A DNA stretch of 64,000 nt from Rhizophagus irregularis (taxonomy: Eukaryota > Glomeromycota > Glomeromycetes > Glomerales > Glomeraceae). The translations under genes and the position numbers were made by a program. The stretch spans positions 1,798,001-1,862,000 of the forward strand of contig NC_089435.1 in the NCBI RefSeq assembly GCF_026210795.1, in the 5' to 3' direction. This document shows, piece by piece, positions 1-12,900 of this stretch. Below the pieces are notes generated by a model that ran no database searches, was not told where the DNA came from, and saw only the letters and a program-made list of their open reading frames with translations. Position 1 is the first letter of the stretch. Each line of letters opens with the position of its first letter.

Positions 1-690
1 AGACATGCATATTTATATGTGTTTCAAATAAAAAAGCTCAATTAACTTTTCACAATAAAAAAAATTTTTTTTTTTCATGCAAGAGGCGAAATTTTGCGTA
101 ATGTATACAACCATGCCTATTTAATTTGTGTTTCAAATAAAAAATCTCAGTTAACTTTTCATAATAAAAAAAATTTTTTTTTTTTTATGCAGGAGACGAA
201 ATTTTACGTACGGCAATGAATATTCGACTTGTGTTTCAATATAAAAACTTAATTAGCTTATACAATAAAAAAAAAAATTCTTTTTTTATGTATGAAGCGA
301 AATTTACACACAGATTTATACGAGTGCTACGAAAAGGTGTAGAGTAGTGCCCCCGTGGTGAGTAGAGTATAGCGAGGATGTGACATTATACTCAAGTGAT
401 AAACAAACATCTCGGCCCAAGCTCGGCCCAGCGGTTTGGCCGGGTGTCTATTCATCACTTGAGTATGTTTCACACCCTTTATGTTACACACTGCCAAATG
501 TCACCATACTCTACTCACCACAGGGGCCCTACTCTACACCTTTTCGTCTTACCGGATTTTATACACGTGTTTCAATAAAAAACTTAATTAGTTTTTACAA
601 TTAAAAAAAAATCTTTTTTTATGTACGTATAAGTCGTATAACCATGCATATTTACACGTGTTTCAAATGAAAAAAAAAACTATATAATCG
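1..690. repeat. Degenerate tandem repeat array, unit about 110 bp
   Basis: At least four related units each start near a TGTGTTTCAA motif (about 20, 130, 230, 570, with a fragment near 658). Each continues with an AAAA-rich stretch, an ATTAACTTTT-like segment, an A-run/T-run and an ATGCA(A/G)GAG(A/G)CGAAATTT-like end. Copies differ by substitutions and run lengths, so the array is old. The fourth unit is separated from the first three by the foldback element at 330-548. No coding potential was recognised. It lies just upstream of the ion-channel gene. Confidence 0.7.
330..548. mobile_element. Foldback/MITE-like element inside the repeat array
   Basis: The two ends are inverted copies over roughly 40 bp: the left end begins ACGAAAAGGTGTAGAGTAG and the reverse complement of the right end begins ACGAAAAGGTGTAGAGTAG, continuing with GGTGAGTAGAGTA on both sides. 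A second inner inverted pair (ACTCAAGTGAT near 391, ATCACTTGAGT near 454) extends the stem. The surrounding repeat unit is interrupted here, with TTATAC on both flanks (about 316 and 560) as a possible target duplication. The longest open frame across it (380-604) is a by-product of the palindrome. The superfamily is undetermined. Confidence 0.7.
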
Positions 691-758
691 CAAATGGATG
701 ATATAAAAAAAAATAATTTCTTTGGTAAGAAATTTATATATTTATAAGCGATTTCCAG

Positions 759-3700
759 ATGAGTGACAATTCAGTAATCGAAGTTAACGATAATGTTAAC
801 AAAATCGAAATCGAAGTTGATAAAATTGATGATAAAATCGAAGTTGATAAAATTGATGATAAAATCGATGTTGATAAAAATGTTGTTGATAAGTTTTTTA
901 CCTTCGATGATGAACGACATAATGGTAAATCTATTACTATGGTAGAAATATCACCAAATGAAAAATACCTTATTACTTATAGTGAAGAAGATGGTTCAAT
1001 TGTCGGTTGGAATGTTGAAGATATAGATAAGGTACAACTTGAATTTCATCAAGCTGTTAAAACTAATGGAGATAATAAAGATAAGAAATATGGAATCAAC
1101 CGTTTATGCGTTTCCGATGATAAGAAACTTGCTTATATTACTTATACTATTACTGGTAAGTAATAAATTAGTTGATTATGTAGTTATTAAATTATGGTAG
1201 ATATTTATTTTAATATTTTTTTAGTAATCGATATGAATAATAAAAAAGATATTGCGTTATATTTAAATAAAAAACGTTATCGTCGATACTATTTATATTA
1301 TTGTACCTTTAATTTAAAAGGTGAATTTATTTTATATGGTGAAGTTTATGCTGTTTCTGGAAAACATAAAATTATTTATATTTACTCCACACAAACTAAA
1401 AATAACAAATGGGAATATAAGAGATTTTACGAGATACCTGAAGATTATGAATTAATTAGTATATCAAAATATGATAAAGTTTACCTGTTTTCAAATAATC
1501 ACATTTATGAATGGAATATTAATACTGAAAGAGTTGTAAAAATATTTGGTAATAATAAGGATAAGAATAAGGTAATAAATATTATAAAATTTATTTTCCA
1601 ATCAATATTAAATTATAATTAAATATATAAATATTAATTATTTTTTAGTTTGAAACAAAAAATATCGGAATATTCAGTAATGATGAAAAATTTATTTTTC
1701 TAAATATCAATGATAAAATCATCGTTTATTCAATCGAATTGGGAATTTTTATTGCTTCTTTGGATATAAATGATGGTAACCATTTTTAAAAAATTTTATT
1801 TATACTTTAATTATTACTCATATTAAATCATTATTTTTTATTTAGATATTCAACTATATAATTTTATGTATCATACTGGTTTATTTCTTTTACCTTCTTT
1901 ATTCTATTTTACTTCGGATGAAGAAATCAAATATTGCTGGAACAATAAATACGAAAATATGTTTAATCAAATAAAACCAACTGATGAATCAACTGATGAT
2001 CAAACTAAGTTTGTGTTTGGAATTCAAAATGGACGTGTTTGGAAATCTAAATTTGACGAAAAGATGTCAAAGACAAACTTTTCATCTGGAAATTCTGACG
2101 AATTAAACAAAGAACATAACAAAATTGTTGAATGTGATGAATACTTAAATGTTCATTCATTTAATCTATATATGGATACTGTGTCTACATTATTTCAAAA
2201 AGTCACAACAGATGAAAAAGAATTAACTGAATCAACTGAAAATTTAATTAAATGGAATATAAGTGTTGATAACGGTCAAATTAAACTGGAAGTTTTCAAA
2301 AAAATTAATACTAAATGGGAATCAATTAACATAAGAGTTGAAAATTATTATTATCCTTATAAATTTTTTGGTGATTTCCGCAATAATCATAAATTAATTG
2401 CGAGTTTATTATTTAGTAATGATGACATTGTTATATTGACAACATTTGGTATTCTTATTTATACTTTTAGTGAAAATAACAAATCTGGTGAAAAAGAGAA
2501 ATCTATTTTTTTAAACTATTTTTATTTTATGAAATCCAATCATGGTTATATGAATATGAAAACACTTCAATATTACAAAAGAATGCTTTCAAAATCTACT
2601 TTGCCATTACCAAATTATGATGGTTTTAGATTAGATGGATGGGTTTCAGACATAATAAATAATAAGTCAAGTCTTATGAAATATGGGGTTGAATTATTAA
2701 AATTTGCAATTAAAGAACATAAGGTAGAATTAATTGATGATATTTATAAAAAATGTATGACTTATTTTAAAGAGGATTTAATGAACAATAAGTCATTTTT
2801 AAGCATTATCACTTCCGCAATGCCATTACTAGACAAATATTATCCAGAATATATTCTAAAATATTCATCAGAAACGAATATGATTATAGATTCTTCTTTT
2901 TATAGTATAGAGCATCAAAATAAAAATTTACATCTTGATTCTTTTTTTCAATCTCCTCAAATAGCTAATTTATCGAAATCTCTTTTATGGACAAAATGCC
3001 AATTTTATTTTTTTGATTTAGGAATACTAATTTTTATTAATATTTTGCAAGCTTTAATAATACTTTTAACTTTACCCCTTTATTTGATTACATTTTATAT
3101 TTTATCAAAATACAATTTTATTAATAATATTTACGATGTAGATTTATTTTCTCGTATTTATTTCAAAACTGAAAGAAAATATAAAAAAATTTTTAAAAAA
3201 TATGTAACAACGACACCAACAATTACTTTTATGATTCCTTATATTAATTTTGTTAATTATTCAAAAGATTATAATTGGTTTTTAGAATTAATTAGACCTC
3301 AACCTAGTCCATTCACTGAAACAATAAATAGAAATATTTATAAAACATGGAATGGTGAAGCATTAATTAATTTTAAATGGAATGCTTATGGAAAATATTA
3401 TTATGCAATGATTTGGACTGTATTTATGGCTTTGCTTGGATGCTTTACTACTGCTGCAACAATTCCTCAGCAATATATTAATGAAGAAGTTAGACAACAA
3501 CTTTTTATTGCTTCGATTATACTTGGATTTATTCATCTGATTTTAGAAATTCGTCAATTTTTTTATAATATTATTAAGTGGTTCTATAATTTTTGGAATA
3601 TTTTTGGTAAATATAAATGTTTATTTACTATTGTTCTAAGAAAAGAAATTAATTATATAATATTTTATTATTGCAGACATAATTGCTTTTGTGCTTTCAA

Positions 3701-4920
3701 TTTACACTTCTATTTATTGGCTTCAAACAAATGATAAGAACAATAATAAGTATCTAATTCAATTGCTTTCTTTTTCATGCTTGTTTTTGGATATAAAATT
3801 TTTGTTATTTTTTAGAGCATTTGAATATTTTGGTGTATATTTTGCAATAATTATTAGTGTTGGAAAAAAGATTTTATCTTTTTTATTACTCTTATTCATT
3901 ATTATAATAAGTTTTGCACATGCATTTTATATTTTATTATCACCAAAATCTGAATTTTCACTTGAACAATATAATACAAATAATAATAATGATCCAAATA
4001 ATCCTTGGAATTTAGCTCCTAGTTATAGTCAGATTGATAATAATGGAAATATAAATTCAAATCCACTTATGATTCAAATTCCTGATGGAAATACAAACAT
4101 GTTTATAGATATTAAAACATCCCTTTTTGCTATATATTTATTTTTAATAGGTATATTTAAATTTTCATAATTATGTAAATATACATAAATACTTTCTAAT
4201 ATTTTTAAGCAATTCTTCTTATCAATAGGTGATTCAAGTGCATTATCCAATTGGACATATACAGAAAATCCATCAATTGCAGTATTGATTGTTTTATTTT
4301 CCCTTTTAGTTGTTGTATATCTTATGAACTTGTTAATTGGATTACTCAATAATGCAATTGAAGAAGATAATAATAGAGTCTCATATTTGATGCAGAAGGC
4401 AGAGGTAAATAATAATATTATTAAACATTCCATTTCTGTAAATATACTAATATATCTCAACTTTTAGATTTTAGCTGAAATTGAGTTATTTTACCTATTA
4501 CCACATCAGAGACGTTGGCGAACATGGTTTCCTGAAGTAATGTATGTAGTTTTACTTTTAAAAAAAATTTAATGTTATAATTTTATTAATTATTCAAATT
4601 TATTTTCAAGACATTATTATGCCGATTTTGATAAGACTCGAGGAGAAGTTCAAAGATTGATTAAAGAGGGTGAATGGAATACAAAGGAATTCACAGAGAT
4701 GCGGAATATTTTATTAAAAAAACTTGAAATTGAACATAATCCTATTGACAATGAGGCAATATTGGAGAAATTAAAATCCCATGAGAAATTATTGAAAGAA
4801 AATAATAATGAAGTAATATTGGAGAAATTAAAATCTCATGATGAAAAACTAGATAAATTAGAGGAGTTAGAGAAATTAAAGGAATTAGAGAAATTATTGA
4901 AAGAAATATGTGCAAAATGA
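759..4920 (+). CDS. WD40-like / ion-transport domain channel (TRP-like), 8 exons
   Basis: Exons that keep one frame with GT-AG introns: 759-1155, 1225-1571, 1649-1775, 1846-3606, 3677-4150, 4229-4404, 4468-4541, 4611-4920, giving 1221 aa. The N-terminal third has WD-repeat-like segments (for example SEEDGSIVGWNVEDI near residue 80) after an acidic (D/E)VDKIDDKI repeat. The C-terminal half has a series of hydrophobic helices from about residue 675, a pore-like stretch LFLIGDSSALSNW created across the 4150/4229 junction, and a last helix LLVVVYLMNLLIGLLNNAIEE. This is the usual S6 form of fungal TRP/polycystin-like ion-transport proteins. The last about 55 residues form a coiled coil of ELEKLKE repeats, probably for oligomerisation. 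It is expected to be a cation channel of plasma or internal membranes. A decayed fragment of a relative lies at 41635-41913. All eight joints conserve frame, so the gene looks intact. Confidence 0.85.
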
Positions 4921-4947
4921 TTTTAATATTATGTTAGTTTTATAATT

Positions 4948-5248
4948 CAGTTTGTAATTTATATAATTCTTTTTTATATGGCTTATCCAAATATTAAATA
5001 TATATATTCTTTTTTTTTTATGAATATTTTACAAAATTCTTAGTTTGTAATTTAAATAAATCTTGATTTTTCTTAACTTATTCAATTATAAAATATAAAC
5101 TAGATTAGGTTGATGTGTGGTGATTGTTGAAAATTATGTGATTAGGCCTTTATTCATATTGGGTATTGCTAAATCTTACCAGTTTGTAATTTATATAATT
5201 CTTTTTTATATGGCTTATCCAAATATTAAATATATATTCTTTTTTTTC
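4948..5248. repeat. Direct repeat pair, about 68 bp
   Basis: A segment beginning CAGTTTGTAATTTATATAAT at 4948-5019 recurs almost identically at 5180-5248, separated by about 160 bp. It includes the shared motif ATGGCTTATCCAAATATTAA. It lies directly after the channel stop codon, so it may be duplicated 3' UTR. Confidence 0.75.
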
Positions 5249-5249
5249 A

Positions 5250-5645
5250 CCACTTAATTCCGGCTAGGGATTGGAATCGAAAATCGAATCTTTTCAAGAT
5301 TTTTCTTATAGACGACCAACCTGACATTGAATCAGTTTCTAATTTCAGCAAAAATAATCAGCACGTGGCCGGCATGAAAATTACTTTGAAGTCAGGTTAA
5401 CTTATATGTAAAAAATTGCTGAGAATCGATTCTCGAGAATCGATTTTACTATGTTTTGTCGATTTTCGATTAATCGATTCCAATCCCTAATTCCGGCCAA
5501 AAATTACATTTTGGCCGGAGTTACAAATGCCGGTTTATAATTTTGGCCAGTGTTAAAAAATACTGATCACAAAATTTTAACTTATATGTTAACAAATATT
5601 GATTTGATGTTAACATGACAAAATTTTAAAATTTTTGTCAAGAAT
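5250..5645. repeat. Dispersed repeat with GGCCAAAAATTAC / CCGGCC motifs
   Basis: Outside the nested MITE this sequence reads from CCACTTAATTCCGG through GGCCAAAAATTACATTTTGG, TTTTGGCCAGTGTTAAAAAA and a run around ATATGTTAACAAATATTGAT. The same order of motifs recurs on the opposite strand at 47255-47395. Shorter pieces of the family (GGCCAGAATTAA, AATTCCGGCCGGAATT) occur near 21030-21180, 21430-21480 and 25440-25510. It has no coding potential and is probably a non-autonomous mobile element. Confidence 0.65.
5265..5489. mobile_element. hAT-type MITE with 8-bp target-site duplication
   Basis: The element begins TAGGGATTGGAATCGA and ends with the inverse TCGATTCCAATCCCTA, with further imperfect inverted sequence inside. 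It is flanked on both sides by the perfect 8-bp repeat ATTCCGGC (5257-5264 and 5490-5497). An 8-bp duplication with TAGGG-type ends is the hallmark of hAT transposons. The 225-bp length and absence of an open frame make it non-autonomous. It is nested in the GGCC-rich dispersed repeat that continues at 5490. Confidence 0.85.
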
Positions 5646-7340
5646 TGTTTATAAATAAAAATTTAATGTTTCAGCTTGTTTGATATACCTTTAGATTCCT
5701 TGGTGTCACTTCCTTCAAATTCCTACTTTTTAAATTCTCCAGTGCCACTTTCTTCAAATTCTTCTATATTACTGAAAACTAGTTTTGTTATATTGCAAGT
5801 TTGTTTTAATAATTTTGAATAATTCTGATTTATATTATGATTCATGTTATATGTTTTACCTTTATCAATACATTAGTCCATTACTATATCAAAATTCTCT
5901 TTAATTGGAAAGATAAAGTAAATTCTTCCTTTCTTTTTTTTATTATTATTAAACGCCTTTATTAGGCTTTTTTTTTAAACTGAATTTTTCACCATTTAGG
6001 TCTAGATCGGGTAATCGGATTGGTGCTGCAGGCAATGGTAAGTACCTTTTTTCGTTCCTTTATTTCTTATTGTAAATTTAGGATTATTTTTTACTAATAC
6101 TTTTTACCCTCAATATTTTTTTTTTTAAATGTAGACTTTATTAGTACTGAACCAATTACATTGTAATCAAACCCATATTCACCATATATACATACAGTAT
6201 ATCAACAAAGTATCTATTTTCTATTAAATTTATGTTGAAACCTATACTAAATAAGACTTAGCTAATTTGAAACTTGTAATTACTAAAATTACTTTATATA
6301 AATTTCATTTCCAGTCCTTTAAAACAATTTTTTTCAACTCATTTTTTTTTATTTTTATTATTTTTATTTTTTTTATTGTTTTTTTTTAAAACCAATTTTT
6401 TTTTTAATTTTTTCCTTTTTCTATTAAAAACAAAATTTTTCAGGTTTTCCAACTCACCCTTTCCTTTTTCGGGTTGTTTTTTCTAAAATCAAAAATTATT
6501 TTTCAAATATTTTTAATTTTCCTTTATAATCTATACTATATTTTTTTTATATAATTTTTCAATATATTTTTTTAAATTATTTATTAGATATTAAAATAAA
6601 AAAAAATTAATTTATGACTTGCCAACCATAGGAATAAATTTAGTGTTACGAACAGGTTAGGTCAATTTGGGTGACCCGTCAGGTTGACCCGATTGACTTG
6701 TTAACCTGAAGTTAAAAATTATTAAAAAAGAAAATGCTGAGACATTTTCTTTACACTAAATAATTGTCATTTTTTTCCTAAAATTTATATAAAAAAAATA
6801 CTGAAAACATTTTTTCTTAGTAATCAAATGCAAAAAAACGGTTTGGCATTTTTTTTATTATAATTAATTAAAAAACGTTAAGAAACCTTTTTTAATTATA
6901 ATTAAAGATGGTCAATGGTCCTAAAGACCACGGTCCTCTCTGATCCTACATGCAAAAAGACCAGACCATATAAGACGCAGTCTCTTAACTCTCTAGAGTT
7001 AAGGTACTAACTGATTATGTAATAAACTAATAAGACCGGCAGTCTTTTTTAGGATTACAGTCTCCCAACATATACTATTAAATTATTTATTTATTTATAT
7101 CATTATTAATCCTTTTTTTTAAAAAATGATTCAGAACAAACCCTTCAATTGTAAGAATATTTGAAATAAATGTTCAATAACAACAAGAATGGTATCTAAA
7201 AATATTTCAAATAAACTATTTCGAAAATTCAAAAAAATATATTTATTATAATTCACTGAGGATAATAAAATGATTACATGCATTACGCTAAACAAATAAT
7301 AAAAAATTGAAAAACAAATACCAATGTTTATTTATATAAC
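5646..7340. other. Non-coding, low-complexity interval
   Basis: No convincing gene. Poly-T/poly-A tracts dominate 6110-6620. A small exon-like insert (ATTTAG acceptor, about 48 nt, GTAAGT donor) sits at 5999-6048. An imperfect hairpin built from CAGGTTAGGTCAAT and ATTGACTTGTTAACCTG lies at about 6652-6708 and resembles a transposon end. Around 6905-7075 there is a block with repeated AGACC/GGTCC motifs of unknown origin. Confidence 0.5.
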
Positions 7341-7512
7341 TTATTTTTGTTTAACCAATAATTGAATAACTAAATTTTTATAAACTTCAATATTTTTTCG
7401 TTCTAACCATGATTTCACACATAGATATGCTTGTGCAGTATCTGGATGTAATCGATTTTGTGTCTGAGTAATTTGTTTTTCAGCAATTGGCACCCATTTA
7501 TTATTGCAAAAT
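7341..7512 (-). pseudogene. Isolated C-terminal exon, possibly of a hAT-like transposase
   Basis: After a TTTAAAG acceptor on the minus strand an open frame of 57 codons ends at a TAA (7341-7343). It includes KWVPIAEKQITQTQNRLHPD followed by a TAQAYLCVKSWLE segment. The RLxPDTAxAxLCxKSWL pattern resembles the C-terminal dimerisation end of hAT transposases. No upstream exons were recognised between 7513 and the kinase gene, so this is probably an orphan fragment, or the last exon of a small unrecognised gene. The hAT assignment is tentative. Confidence 0.45.
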
Positions 7513-7707
7513 CTTTAAATTGAACAAATAATAGATGATAAAAAGAAATAAGTTATTTAATTACAAACTAAGAAATTTACAAGTTATCTCATTACTCTAG
7601 TCTTAGTGTTTAATAATTGAAAGTAAAAAAAAAAAATATGTAATAATACATAATTTTTTTTAAAAAAAAAATCGGGAAAAAATATTGAGATAATTTAAAA
7701 ATAAATT

Positions 7708-9940
7708 TTAAGATGTTTTAATTTTCTTAGAAACTTTACCATTAGAAGTTTTTAAATTATCTTGCTTTTCTAAATGAGAATTTGAATTATCATATATGTC
7801 ATTATCATCTATAAAATAAAAATAAAATTAATAAATTATTGCTTTCAATTATAATAATATGTTATAAAGTTTTGTACCATTTATATTCAAAGGATGCTTC
7901 TTTGTTTGTTGTACAGAAGTTTCTTTTCCATAATCATTTTGATTATCTATAAAAAATGATTATATTTAATATAAATAATATTGGATCTAATAAAACTATA
8001 AGTAATTTAGTATAATAATAATTTACTTACTATAATCTGAATTGATTTCTAATTTCCCAAATGCTGTAAAAATTATTAAAAGTCAATTAATTATTATTTT
8101 ATAGTAATTTTAAATTTAAATAGTAAAAATTTTACCTTTATATATACTATTTGATTTTGTGTTAATATTTTTCCCATTACTTGAATTATTAATAATATCA
8201 TCAACTAAAAATAAAGAAAATAATTAGCAATGTTGTAGTTATATATTTAATTTAGAACCAAAAATACTTACTATTATTAGGAATATTAAAACTATAAGGT
8301 TTACTATGGAATACTATAAAATATATAAAAGATATTTAATTTAAATTAAACACTATTATTTAAAAATTATTGCATATATGTTATACCTTCTTGTTCTTCT
8401 ATTTGTATTTTTATTTAAATAAAAAGAAATTAATGTTAGCATATTATTTTAAACATAATAAATATTTCAAAGCAATATTATTTATTACCTTCTGTTGCAT
8501 TTTTTGGTTCAGGGAAATTTTCAAATTGATAAGTTTTACTAGTATAATTTTTGTTTATTGAATCAATTGAGTTTACTAAATAACAATTACTTAATTGTTG
8601 ATGTTGATTGGAAATTATTTGTTTTTGGCTTTCATCTTGATAGCTTTGAAATTTTAATAATAATTTCTTTACTTCTTTCCATAATGTATAGACATCAGGT
8701 CTCTTTGTTAAATCAGCATTCCAACACTGTTCCATTAATTTTTTATATTCTAAAGGAGTTCCTGGTATTATTTTTGGTCTCATTCCATTTACTATTTTCA
8801 TTGCAAGATCATAATTATATTCATAATTAATAAAAGGTGGTTGTCCAGATGAAATTTCCCACATAAGTATACCAATACTATAAATATCAGATGCAAAAGT
8901 TGATTTTTTTCCATTAATTACTTCTGGTGCTATATAAGGAAGATTTCCATAAACACTATTTAATGGTTTATCAACAGGTCCACAAAATCCAAGATCACTA
9001 ATATAATACCTTTGTCTTTTTTTTAATATGTTACCAGAATGCAAATCTCTATGTATCGCATTTTCTTTATGAATTGTGTCAATTCCATCTATTATATCAT
9101 AAGCAATATGTATCCTTTCTTTCCACATAAGTTTATTATGATTTTGTTTCAGATATGTTCTTAAATCCATATCCATATTATTCATTACAAGCATATAATT
9201 TCCACTTAATGGATTTTTTGTTAAACCATAACATCTTACTACGTCTGTCCATTTGTTACTTATAGTTAAATGAGATTTGCTCTAAAAAAAATTTATATAG
9301 AAATCGTCAATAAATTTCAAAATAATAATACAAGATATTTTTAATTACATACCTCTTCAAACCAACTTCTATTAGCATTTTCAACATTCTCTAACTCTTT
9401 AAGTATTACATATTGATCACCTAATCTTGTTAATTGTTTTTCTTTAGAATCCCATTCATAATAACATCCACATAACCAAACTGCTGTATAAATTTCAGAA
9501 TATCCACCTTTAGTTAAATATTTGATATTTTGTAAATTATTATATGGGATCCATTCAACAATCCTTTCTGGATCATACATTTCCATTTGATATTTTTGTA
9601 TCAAATTATCAATATCATTATTTCCAGATGTCCAATTTGAAAAATTTTCTTTTAAATAATTTCGAACACAATGTTCACAATATAATGTAGCTAAACATTC
9701 ATCTTGACAATTTTCACAAATTCTTTTTGTTCCTTCATTATTTATAATTTTATGATCGTCATAATCTTTATTCAACATTTTTATTACTTCTGATTTTTCA
9801 TCTTCTGTAAGAGATTCATCAGTAAGAACAATTTTTTTTTTAAATTCATATTCTTTATCCAAATTATCTATAGTGGGATCCAATAATGCATATGCTTTAT
9901 TAAAAGCAGCCCAAACAACATCTTTTCGAATATCATTCAT
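7708..9940 (-). CDS. TKL-type protein kinase, 8 exons
   Basis: Exons in transcript order: 9940-9353, 9281-8489, 8398-8387, 8313-8272, 8204-8136, 8063-8031, 7946-7878, 7808-7708, giving 568 aa in one continuous frame. The N-terminus has a Cys-rich segment (CENCQDECLATLYCEHC, about residues 75-91) typical of this fungal family. The kinase domain follows: a glycine loop KGGYSEIYTAVW, the lysine in YVILKEL, the catalytic loop HRDLHSGN, the metal-binding DLG in place of DFG, and APEV. All residues needed for phosphotransfer are visible, so it should be active on Ser/Thr or Tyr. From exon 3 on, every intron is phase 1 and the exons (12, 42, 69, 33, 69 nt) are multiples of three. The Asn/Ser-rich tail is therefore made of modules that could be skipped without losing the frame. 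The start is the first ATG before the conserved N-terminal region. Confidence 0.85.
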
Positions 9941-12900
9941 AATTAGAATTTATAAATTTTGTAAAAAAAAAGGGTCTTAAAATTTTTAAAAATGAGAAAA
10001 TTGTAAGACAAGTAGACAGTTTCACGATTTGTTATGCAAATATATTATTATTATGCGTAAATTTATGCAATTTGTGCATCTGTGTAACCTGTATAACAGA
10101 GATAACACATGATCAACAATAAATTCTCGCAGTATAAAAACGATTATAATTTACAAAAGATAATAAAAGAGAAGTTAATCTAAGAAGCAATGAAATAATT
10201 GAACGAAAAATTATTAGAAGAATTTACTTCAAAATCATACAAATACGGTTTAAATTCAAGTCAGTATTATAAGATTAAATTTATTAAAGTTAAGTGCTTT
10301 TCCTAATAAAAAATTTGAAAAAAGTTTAATATTATTAATATTAATGTACAATAAGATGAAGTTTCGCATAGAAATAATTAATTATTTGAAGGAAATAAAA
10401 GAGATAAAAATAGATAATTTAACCAAGCTTTATATAATTCTGTCTCTAATGACGATCGTTATTTTCAAAAATTATAAAAAGCAGTTTGAAATCCTGTTGT
10501 AAACTGAATTTTAATGCTAGGATTGCCCGTAATTTTTACCGCCAAAAGTAGACTTGCAAAATAGGTAAAAACTCGTTTATTACATTATTATGTTTAAAAT
10601 CATACCAAAAATTTTATTTGTACCGTTTTTTTCCGACAACTTCACGTGTAATTTCGGACAGAATTATAGATGATCGGCATTGCGGTTAACCCGGAAAGCA
10701 GGAATATTTTCGGGGCCTCTAGCTGTGCCACAAACCTGCAGCATCATTATTTAACCATTTTAGTGTAACATTATAATCTTAAGATTTGAAAGACATTAAT
10801 TAAATTACTATTTGTTTCCTATCAAAAAAGATGAAAAAATTTTTTGTAAAAGAATTATATTAGATTATCTCGGAGCCTGTTAAATTAAAAGAAAAACCAT
10901 GTATTACAGTGCAACATGTCATTGAATTGTTCGAGGTGGATGATGAGTTTATTTTTTCTTGAATTATTAGATATTTTATGTTTAAAATTTACGTCTAAAT
11001 TGACTACATTTGAAAATGCATTCAGGTGGTAACGAGAGAGAAAGACTTGTGCGCACGCCTGGACTTTTTTTTTTTTTACTATAAAGTTTTGCTTAATGAA
11101 AATTTAATATATATTAATAAAAATGAATGAATATCATAGAAATGTGATATTTTAAAAAAAAACCGCTCTTATGATTATTTTTTAAATATATTCTTTTTTA
11201 AACAGACCGTCGAAATTAACATTTATATTTGTATTGACAAATTTATTAAATTTTAGAATTTTTTTATTATTTGAAAATTAATTTGTTTTTATAATTTACG
11301 TTATAAAAAAAAATAAGTCAATACTAAACATTGAAATATTTAATATAGTTATTTATAGAAAATTATTTAATTGACTTTCCATAAAAATTCGTCATAAAAA
11401 TACTGAATGAAAAAAAATTTACCAACAACAATTTGAATTAGTCAGCCTTCCTGTAATACCAATCCATTTAATCCATTTAACTAAAATTTTTACATAAGGT
11501 TATAATAGAGAAGTTATGTATTTTGACATCCAAAATCTTAAAATATTATCATTTTATACAATTATTAATCATGCATATTTTCAAACTCGAATTTCCTCGA
11601 ATTTCTTTAAGGAAATGTGGAATTTCTGAAAATTTATTGCGGAATCCGTATGTGCTTATTTAATATAAGTTTCGCAAGCTAATTTTAGATACTGAGTAAT
11701 AAACCAACGCTACTACTATAAAAATTTGTTTTTCCTAGTGTCTTAGAATTTAAAGCGCTGGATTACCAAATGTTTTTGAAACTTTGAGAAAAAAAGCATT
11801 TTTAAAAATTAATCAAAAAAGTTATATAATAAATAGTTTCTCACATGATCTTGAGTTAAGTCTGTAATATGGACAAGACAATAATACTATTTGATTTGTA
11901 TAAAATTTTCCACCACTATAAATTGAAATTAATAAGAAAGATTAAATAGATTAAATGAAGTTGATGTATAAATTCTATTGATACAATCTGGTAATATGGG
12001 TATTATTATAATTATACATTTATAATTTACTTTGGTAGTCCTTTATTAGGCTACGAATTTAGAAAGCTTCGCTGAGATTGGAGAGAACATTCCCGATTTT
12101 TTTTTAGAAATTGTAATATATGCAAACTACAGATGCTAGCTAAATCTTTATAATTGCAATTGTGTAGTAGTTATAGTAAAATAATGAGCTTAATTTGCAA
12201 AAATAAAATTTCGATACATATATAATTTTATAACTTACCTAATGAATTATCTAACATGCACGCGAACGTGGATAATGAAAAGGAGGAAAGAACTCTAAAA
12301 AATATATATAAAATAATTTATTGAAATTTTAATTTTTTTTTTGAATAAAATTAAAAAAAAAAGAAATAATTTATTTAATGAAATTATGAACTTACTAAAG
12401 GTGATGATGACGTATGAATTGTGATCGGTGATAAATCACTGGTGGTGGCAATCACCGGTGGTGATTTTTTGACATTTCTTTCAAAAAATATATTTATTTT
12501 AATTCTATGAATTTTTTCACATTTTTAACTATGACTTTAGACAATATCAACATAAAAAAAAACATCATTAGCGCCACAAAAATAACAAGATGGTCGAAAT
12601 ATGTACGCAATATCTTCCATAAACAAAATAAATATTTTTAACATTCTTGCTATCCTCAAATTAAATATATATATATAATGTTTATAAAAAAACATACTGT
12701 AGATAAAGAAAATAAAAAGAATGCATTCCTATAAAAAAAGTAGATACATTTTTTATATTGAAAGATACGTTTATATACTGAGAGATACAATTCTGTATTA
12801 TTTTTAAACATTCTTAAAAATTTTTTGTAAGTCTGAAGCTTCTAAACCATTAAAACAAAATAAAAATTATTATCCAAAAATTAAAAATTTTTAGAAAGAT

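Noticed and set aside
4074-4460. 128-aa minus-strand open frame
   Set aside because: Antisense to channel exons 5-6, whose sense frame has clear membrane segments and splice continuity.
8558-8830. 90-aa plus-strand open frame
   Set aside because: Antisense shadow of the kinase C-lobe exon, with no domain of its own.
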